From the NCBI GenBank assembly GCA_017622925.1, contig JAGAQC010000062.1:1-64000 (forward strand): a DNA stretch of 64,000 nucleotides. Direction: 5' to 3'. Shown piece by piece: positions 58,483 to 64,000 of the stretch. The notes beneath the pieces were generated by a model. That model did not search any database, had not been told where the DNA came from, and worked only from the letters and a program-made list of their open reading frames with translations. Made by a program: the position numbers and the translations under genes. Each line of letters starts with the position of its first letter. Position 1 is the stretch's first letter. This DNA is from Ruminococcus sp. (lineage in GTDB: Bacteria; Bacillota; Clostridia; Oscillospirales; Ruminococcaceae).

Positions 58483-60315
58483 TTCTGAAATTCTTACCGC
58501 CGTATAGCCGCCGAGCCGATATGATTCAAAATAAGCGTTATTTGTAGGAACATCGCTTTCATCAAAGAAAACGTACAAAGCGTTCGCATCGCCTTTACCG
58601 TTTATCAGCTTATCGTATTCGTCCTCGGAAGTGCTTTTAAGGGTCTTATAATCCTGCCGAGCCGTGTAGAATACGTTCATTTCCAGACCGAGAGCGCAGG
58701 CATACTCGCCGAAGCTGTAGTACATTTTTTTGTAATGAAGAAAATTTTTGGGTACGGGCAGGAAAACTATCCTATCCGCTCCCTCGGACGCTCTCTCAAA
58801 ATCATCGTATGCTATCTCGTTTTCATACACAACGTCCGCCGTGAATTTTTGGCGTTTTTCCGCAAAAAATCCTCTGAGGTCAAACATCTGCACACAAACG
58901 CACAAGGCTGCCGCAGCTATCATGGTTTTCTTTCCTTTAAGTCTCGATAAAGCCGCAAATATCAGCGTATAAAGAAGATATACGTCCACCCATATAAATC
59001 TTCCCGACGCTCTGAAAATTTTCAGAACATGCTCAACAGCTTCGGGATAGTCTATCTCATAAACAACACTTTTGTTCAGCGTACCCTTTGGACTTGCCGC
59101 CGCAAACATCGCAAGCGCAAGAACAATGACAACAGGTACGGCAGTTTTTGAGACCTCGATAAAACGGCTCTTGAAACTACGGTCTGAACGTATATTTTTT
59201 GCCGAAAGCCATACAGCGATTATTAACGCCGCCGCTCCGGCAGCTATCATGCCGAGACCCATGTAACCAAAGCCGCCCCGCTGTCCCTCGAAGTAATCCA
59301 GAGGCTTCAAAAAATCGGAATTTCCCATTGAATTGAACAGCGCATTGTAATTTGAACTGTACTTGCCCAGTCCTATTGCCTCCATGTCGCTGCTGCCGTG
59401 AAACATACCGAAAGCGAACATTGTAATAACGGTGCAGACGGTAGTTGAAGCAAAGCACAAAAGCGAACGCCTTATCTTCTTTGTCTTTAAAATATCAGTC
59501 AGGATATATCCGAGCAAAACGGCGTATATCATTGGTATAAAATAAAAGTGTATCGTAACAGCCGCCGCACTCAGCGCAGACCACAAGATCACGGGAGTAT
59601 GCCGATATTTCCATTGGTGATCCCGATATGCCCAAAAAGCTATCGCAAGCACGATTATCCATTGCGCCGCCAAAGCTTCATGGTGAAACAGCCGCTGAAT
59701 GACAGTAGGGGACAACGTAAAAACTATGCTCCCCAAAAGGCAGAAGATGTTGCTTTTGCTGAACCTGTGCAGAAGAACCGCCGAAGTTCCGCCCATCATC
59801 GCAAAGCAGAATAACGCCCATATCCCGATATACTGAAACGTTTCGGGAAGTATCGGGGACAGGAGCTTGAAGAAAAGTCCGACTATCGGTATACAGTCCA
59901 AAAACACGGCTGAAACGTCCCCCGACGCGCTTATACCGTCTATCAAGCCGAAAGGGAAATGCCATGAAGATCGTCGCAGAAACTTCCAGCCGAAATAGTG
60001 CTGCGTAAGATCGTCGCCCTCCGCAAGCAGCCAGTCATCGTATGTCGGGTCGAGTACACGGAAGCCGTATATCATCGGAAACAGCAGCATTCCCAGTATC
60101 GCTCCGACAGCGAAAAGTTTGTATACATACTTGCCTCTATTACAAAATATACAATATCTTTCGGAATAAATTCCGTCTGTCTGCGTTGTCCTCCTCACCG
60201 TGCGACAGCACGCTTTCGTCGTCCGCCTTGACATACAGAATTTCTTCTCGAAATCTTTTGCACATTTTGCAATAGAGTCAAGTATATGTCCGAACTTAAA
60301 ACGTCCTTTTTTCAT
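58465..60315 (-). CDS. DUF6311-like GT-C membrane protein carrying an in-frame MITE
   Basis: A 616-residue membrane protein with about eleven helices, resembling the DUF6311/GT-C glycosyltransferase group (YGFRVLDPTYDDWLLAEGDD, HYFGWKFLRRSSWHFPFGLI). Residues about 13-61 (AKDFEKKFCMSRRTTKACCR, TVRRTTQTDG) are encoded by a family 3 repeat inserted in frame. The native protein appears to be the first 12 residues joined to GKYVYKLFAVGAILG. The stop codon comes from a second repeat. The start at 60315 has GGAGG inside ligA and lies one base after the ligA stop. Confidence 0.75.
   Translation of the reverse strand: MKKGRFKFGHILDSIAKCAKDFEKKFCMSRRTTKACCRTVRRTTQTDGIYSERYCIFCNRGKYVYKLFAVGAILGMLLFPMIYGFRVLDPTYDDWLLAEGDDLTQHYFGWKFLRRSSWHFPFGLIDGISASGDVSAVFLDCIPIVGLFFKLLSPILPETFQYIGIWALFCFAMMGGTSAVLLHRFSKSNIFCLLGSIVFTLSPTVIQRLFHHEALAAQWIIVLAIAFWAYRDHQWKYRHTPVILWSALSAAAVTIHFYFIPMIYAVLLGYILTDILKTKKIRRSLLCFASTTVCTVITMFAFGMFHGSSDMEAIGLGKYSSNYNALFNSMGNSDFLKPLDYFEGQRGGFGYMGLGMIAAGAAALIIAVWLSAKNIRSDRSFKSRFIEVSKTAVPVVIVLALAMFAAASPKGTLNKSVVYEIDYPEAVEHVLKIFRASGRFIWVDVYLLYTLIFAALSRLKGKKTMIAAAALCVCVQMFDLRGFFAEKRQKFTADVVYENEIAYDDFERASEGADRIVFLPVPKNFLHYKKMYYSFGEYACALGLEMNVFYTARQDYKTLKSTSEDEYDKLINGKGDANALYVFFDESDVPTNNAYFESYRLGGYTAVRISEYSKPT
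60133..60281. mobile_element. MITE-like element, family 3, inside a coding sequence
   Basis: Ends CCTCTATTACAAAATAT and ATTTTGCAATAGAGTC flank a core GTCTGTCTGCGTTGTCCTCC, CACCGTGCGACAGCACGC and TTGACATACAGAATT, matching the copy at 16424-16579. It keeps the reading frame of the host gene open and adds about 49 residues. Confidence 0.75.
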
Positions 60316-60316
60316 T

Positions 60317-62272
60317 TTATGCCTCCGCTATAGCCTTAAATTCCTCCTCGGTGATTATCGGCACGCCGAGAGACTTTGCAGTTTTGTTCTTTGTTGAATT
60401 TGAAGCCGAATCGTTATTTATAAGGTAATCGGTCTTGGACGATACAGCCGACGATACCTTTCCGCCCTTAGTTTCGATAAAGGCTTTAAGCTCGTTGCGG
60501 TTTTTCCACAGCTTTACCGAACCTGTGATAACAAACGTCTTTCCCGATACGGGCGAATCGCTGTCTGCCGCTTCGGGGGGAACTATTTCAAGCTCGTTCA
60601 GAAGCTCGTGAAACTCCCTGACATTATCGGGGTCTTTAAAGAAGCCGACAAAATCCTTAGCAAGAACATCGCCTATCGTATCTATGGAAGTCAGCTCCTC
60701 CTCGGTAAGTTTTTCGAGCATTTCAGCCTCGGGATAGACCGAGCATATAAGCCTTGACGACGCTCTGCCGATATTCGGTATTCCCATAGCGTACAGCACA
60801 CGGCTAAGCTCCGTATGACGTGAAGCCTCCACCGCTTCATGCAGCTTTTGGTACGATTTTTCTCCGAAGCCCTCGAGAGAGGTTATCTTCTCCATATGAT
60901 CGTCAAGGTGGTAGAAGTCCCTGAAACTGTGGATAAATCCCTCCCTGACAAGCATTTCTATAGTTGCGGTGGAAAGCCCGACAATGTTCATAGCGTCACG
61001 CTGAACGAAATGCTCGAATTTTCCGATATGCTTTGCGGCGCATTCGGGATTTGCGCATACGAGCGTTTCCACTTCTTCGTCGGACGTCTTTATTTCCGTT
61101 CTTCCGCCGCAGACAGGACAGCTTTCGGGTATTTTCAGACTGTCCGAACACGTTTTGTTTTCGAGTATCTGCGGAATTATCATGTTTGCCTTGTATACCG
61201 AAACAGTATCGCCGATACCGAGCTTTAACTGTTTAACAATGCTCAGATTATGAACGGACGCGCGGGAAACAGTAGTTCCCTCCAGCTCCACAGGCTCAAA
61301 AACGGCTACGGGATTCAGCAGACCAGTTCGGCTCGCCGACCACTCGACCTCTATCAGCTTTGTATCCGCCGTTTCGTCACGCCATTTGAACGCCATTCCG
61401 TTTCTCGGGGCATGGGAAGTCACGCCGAGACTGAGACCGTATGCAACATCGTCAAGCATAAGCACAAGACCGTCCGAGGGTAACTCGTTTTCCGCTATGC
61501 CCGATTCAAATTCCTTTACCGAGGCTTCAAGAGTTTCTTTTGTGACGGTTATTCCGTGAACGGTCTGAAAACCGTGCGCTTCAAGCCATTTTATACGCTC
61601 GGAAAAAGAATTTTCGTCATATCCGTCGGCTGAAACAAGATTAAAGGCAAAAAAATTTATATTTCTCTCCGCAGTTATCCTTGAATCGAGATTACGAACA
61701 GTGCCTACGCAGAGATTTCGGGGATTTTTATACCTTGCCCCCTCCTCTATCTCGGCGTTGACCTTTTCAAAATCGGAATACTTCATAAGAGCTTCTCCGC
61801 GGATAACAAGCTTTCCCTTAAACGGTACAGCCGCAGGTATACCTTTAATATGACGCGCGTTGGCGGTTATATCCTCGCCTACTTCGCCGTTTCCCCGTGT
61901 TACCGCCTGTGCGAGCCTGCCGTTTTCATAGGTGAGAACTATTGTAAGACCGTCAAGCTTCCAACTGAGGAATCCTTTGTTTTCACCAAGCCATTCTGTA
62001 AGCTCCGATATGCTTTTCGTCTTGTCGAGGGAAAGCATTTTTGAAGTATGTTTTACCTTTTTAAGAGCCGAAGATACTTCGTAGCCGACTTTCTGAGTAC
62101 GGCTTCCGCTCAGTATTACGCCTGTTTCCTTTTCAAGCTCCGAAAGCTCGTCGTAAAGCGTATCGTATTCATGGTCGGACATTATCTCAACGCCCGTATT
62201 ATAATAGGCGTCCGACGCCTTTTCAAGAAGCCTGTTAAGTTCTTTCATTCTTTCTATTTTAGTTATGTCCAT
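60317..62272 (-). CDS. ligA: NAD-dependent DNA ligase
   Basis: Seals nicks in replication and repair using NAD+. The 651-residue protein has domain Ia (about 1-60, AYYNTGVEIMSDHEYDTLYDEL), the adenylation site Lys in SWKLDGLTI, an OB fold, a four-Cys zinc finger (CPVCGGRTE and CANPEC), helix-hairpin-helix repeats, and a BRCT domain (about 575-651). The adenylation motif is KLDG and the N-terminus is somewhat shorter than standard, so it may be a second, divergent LigA. The start at 62272 has GGAGC. The GT-C membrane gene is coupled downstream. Confidence 0.93.
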   Translation of the reverse strand: MDITKIERMKELNRLLEKASDAYYNTGVEIMSDHEYDTLYDELSELEKETGVILSGSRTQKVGYEVSSALKKVKHTSKMLSLDKTKSISELTEWLGENKGFLSWKLDGLTIVLTYENGRLAQAVTRGNGEVGEDITANARHIKGIPAAVPFKGKLVIRGEALMKYSDFEKVNAEIEEGARYKNPRNLCVGTVRNLDSRITAERNINFFAFNLVSADGYDENSFSERIKWLEAHGFQTVHGITVTKETLEASVKEFESGIAENELPSDGLVLMLDDVAYGLSLGVTSHAPRNGMAFKWRDETADTKLIEVEWSASRTGLLNPVAVFEPVELEGTTVSRASVHNLSIVKQLKLGIGDTVSVYKANMIIPQILENKTCSDSLKIPESCPVCGGRTEIKTSDEEVETLVCANPECAAKHIGKFEHFVQRDAMNIVGLSTATIEMLVREGFIHSFRDFYHLDDHMEKITSLEGFGEKSYQKLHEAVEASRHTELSRVLYAMGIPNIGRASSRLICSVYPEAEMLEKLTEEELTSIDTIGDVLAKDFVGFFKDPDNVREFHELLNELEIVPPEAADSDSPVSGKTFVITGSVKLWKNRNELKAFIETKGGKVSSAVSSKTDYLINNDSASNSTKNKTAKSLGVPIITEEEFKAIAEA

Positions 62273-62419
62273 ATATCTGCTCCTTTCTGATCGCCGCCAT
62301 TACAGCGAATATATATATTTTACCATTTTTCTCACGGAAATGCAATATCAGGGAAATAACCTCTGAAATTTATGGTACAATCACCAAAAATTAGTGTATA
62401 AGAACATGAAAAATCATGC

Positions 62420-62498
62420 TATAATTTATCTATAGAATTTATAAACGACTATTTTCGACAGTTCTCACAAATCAAACGAAGAAAATCGTTCGTTTATA
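62420..62498 (+). promoter_or_regulatory. Putative -10 box and 5' leader hairpin of the transglutaminase-like gene
   Basis: TATAAT at 62420-62425 has no good -35, though CATGAAAAATCATG just upstream is a small palindrome that could be an operator. Downstream, TATAAACGA-CTATTTTC and GAAAATCG-TTCGTTTATA form a long imperfect stem (62440-62498), which would sit at the 5' end of the transcript. Confidence 0.45.
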
Positions 62499-62538
62499 GC
62501 TTATGGAATGATAATTTTTTGGAAAGAAGTGATTTTTT

Positions 62539-64000
62539 ATGAACAAAAAGTTAAGATTTATACTTTCGGCTATCACAGCGGCTTCACTTACGGCAGGTCT
62601 TGCGCCGTCCGCTGCGTATGTTTCTCAGCCGAACGCTTCGTCAATAACGGCGAACGCTATCGAAGCCGAAAACAGCTACAGCTTTAAATCTCAGCTTAAA
62701 ACTCCGCTGGAAGTGAATATATACAACGTCCTCAGCGATATGAAGAACAACGGCGACTTTATCCGAGGTACTGCTCGAATAGAGCTTGATGTGGAACAGG
62801 CGGTCATCGAGGACTACATGAACGGAAACGCTACTCTTATACAGGCGTTCCATAATGCCCGTGACGCTTTTATGTTCGACAGCAGCGACCTGTTCTACGT
62901 TGACTGGACTAAGCTTTCTCTGCGTGCGGGATTTGACGGAAGCGGCACGTATCACGCATATATCGGCAACGGCGCATACAAGAATTTCTACTGCGACAAC
63001 GGATATACCGACGAGGACTCCATACTTGAAGCCATTTCCCTTATCGAAGCGGCGGCGGACGAGATAATCAGCGGCGCAGAGCAGTATACAACCGATACCG
63101 AAAAAATTCGTTACGTTCACGATACGCTCATAAATAAGTCGGACTATCTGAATCCCGGCGATTTCAGTACATACCACGGCTCAAACATATGCGGTATACT
63201 GCTTCATGACGAGGCATGGTGCGAGGGCTATTCACGTACTTTCCAGTATATCTTGCAGCGTATGGGCTTTGACTGCATTATCGTTTCGGGCAGCGGTATC
63301 CCGAACGCAGGAAGAAATGCGGAAAGCGGTCAGCTTTACGTCCCCACTGTGGAGGAACACATGTGGAACTACGTCCGCCTTTCAAATAACAAATGGTACG
63401 CTGTTGACGTGACATATGACGACCCTACGATAATTACGGCAAGCGGAAATTTGTCCGCGCTCAGCCATAAATTCTTCCTTAAAGGCTCGGAAGCGTTTAT
63501 GTCAAATCATATCGAGTCGGGACAGTTTTCACAGGGCGGCCGTGAGTTTTTCTATCCGACATTGAGCGAGTGCGATTACGGACAGGAAAGCGGAGCTGAA
63601 CTGACCTTTAACGTTTCATATCAGGATTGGGGTGAGAACGCTTCCTATACTTTTATGTACCCGACTTTCATAACAGAGGACGGAAACGTTTTCAAGGGAA
63701 AGCAGATCGTTGACGAGGGCTACTACCTTGCATGGAGACCTGTTTTCAGCGATGACGACGGAAATATCACCACGCAGGACTGGACTGACGCTTCAAAGGC
63801 AGGCTTCACATACGGCGATGATTTTGTGGTCGGAATGGCTGTAAGAGACAGCGACACGGGAAAAGTACAGGTCGCTTATGATTTCGCGATCGCCACAAAT
63901 GCGCCCGACGGAACGACTGCGACTTCATGGAACAACGATCCCGAACTGATAGCCACGTCGGAAAGAGTGTACCTCAGAGATATGTACATTGACGAGAGAA
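62539..64000 (+). CDS. Secreted transglutaminase-like protein, partial (runs off the window)
   Basis: An open frame of at least 487 codons with no stop in the window. It begins with a signal peptide (MNKKLRFILSAITAASLTAG, then LAPSAAYVS). A transglutaminase-like cysteine protease domain lies at about 190-300. The catalytic triad order is the Cys in EAWCEGYSRTFQYIL, the His in EEHMWNYVRL and the Asp in WYAVDVTYDDPT. A beta-rich region follows (about 330-487). Such proteins are common surface proteins of Ruminococcus-like bacteria and often carry repeats or dockerins further on; the C-terminus is not visible here. Confidence 0.88.
   Translation, partial: MNKKLRFILSAITAASLTAGLAPSAAYVSQPNASSITANAIEAENSYSFKSQLKTPLEVNIYNVLSDMKNNGDFIRGTARIELDVEQAVIEDYMNGNATLIQAFHNARDAFMFDSSDLFYVDWTKLSLRAGFDGSGTYHAYIGNGAYKNFYCDNGYTDEDSILEAISLIEAAADEIISGAEQYTTDTEKIRYVHDTLINKSDYLNPGDFSTYHGSNICGILLHDEAWCEGYSRTFQYILQRMGFDCIIVSGSGIPNAGRNAESGQLYVPTVEEHMWNYVRLSNNKWYAVDVTYDDPTIITASGNLSALSHKFFLKGSEAFMSNHIESGQFSQGGREFFYPTLSECDYGQESGAELTFNVSYQDWGENASYTFMYPTFITEDGNVFKGKQIVDEGYYLAWRPVFSDDDGNITTQDWTDASKAGFTYGDDFVVGMAVRDSDTGKVQVAYDFAIATNAPDGTTATSWNNDPELIATSERVYLRDMYIDER

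Noticed and set aside
1-64000. tRNA, rRNA, prophage and integrase genes
   Set aside because: No cloverleaf, rRNA or phage structural signature was noticed on either strand; this was a reading by eye, not a covariance search.

Overview
The window looks like a chromosomal segment of a Gram-positive, anaerobic, fibre-degrading gut or rumen Firmicute of the Ruminococcus type (Oscillospiraceae). The signs are moderate GC, strong AGGAGG-type ribosome binding sites with frequent TTG/GTG starts, TTGACA-N17-TATAAT promoters, dockerin and cohesin modules, a GH5 cellulase, an oxygen-sensitive ribonucleotide reductase, and lipoproteins and DUF families common in that group. No rRNA, tRNA, prophage or CRISPR array was seen.

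Layout. 0-8 kb: a GH3 beta-N-acetylhexosaminidase lipoprotein, a DUF5662 protein, a LacI regulator, a large orphan solute-binding lipoprotein, and an ECF sigma/DUF4179 pair. 8-17 kb (minus strand): the most interesting locus. A cobalamin riboswitch (16924-17125) precedes a coupled gene series: a small homing-endonuclease-repeat-like ORF, a secreted 898-residue protein with transcobalamin-like DUF4430 and alpha/alpha-toroid modules plus a dockerin, a membrane-anchored cohesin-like protein, a DUF4430 lipoprotein, EcfT, and an EcfA-EcfA'-S triple fusion. Read together, this suggests a surface vitamin B12 capture and import system that borrows cellulosome cohesin-dockerin attachment and the modules of animal intrinsic factor. 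A second DUF4430 plus ECF S-component pair lies at 27.5-28.4 kb. 17-30 kb: a secreted protein, the dockerin GH5 cellulase, a BspA-type LRR protein, pyrK-pyrD, ruvX, trmL, a DegV protein, azlCD and an MFS transporter, separated by repeat-rich spacers. 30-41 kb: a metal P-type ATPase behind an ArsR-type operator, a TIGR01212 radical SAM protein, hisS-aspS, minD with a degenerate MgsA-like gene, and a heterodimeric ABC exporter. 41-52 kb: a UDP-sugar pyrophosphorylase, an ArsC/Spx-like protein, two TM2 proteins, and an FMN-riboswitch riboflavin operon (ribD-ribE-X-ribBA-X-ribH) followed by a HAD phosphatase and a zincin-like lipoprotein. 52-64 kb: an ECF sigma factor with a Thr/Pro-rich membrane partner, nrdD-nrdG with a NrdR box, an SGNH-like protein, ligA coupled to a GT-C membrane protein, and the start of a secreted transglutaminase-like protein that runs off the window.

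The second theme is short repeats. At least four families of roughly 150-210 bp inverted-repeat (MITE-like) elements occur. Several sit in 5' untranslated leaders just upstream of a ribosome binding site. One lies between the B12 aptamer and its terminator, one is inserted in frame in a coding sequence, and one supplies a stop codon. A 0.6 kb near-perfect palindrome at 26.6-27.2 kb has a further element nested in its centre. A recurring promoter block, a T run followed by CCGCGNCTGTTGCAA and a -10 box 17 nt later, precedes several unrelated genes.
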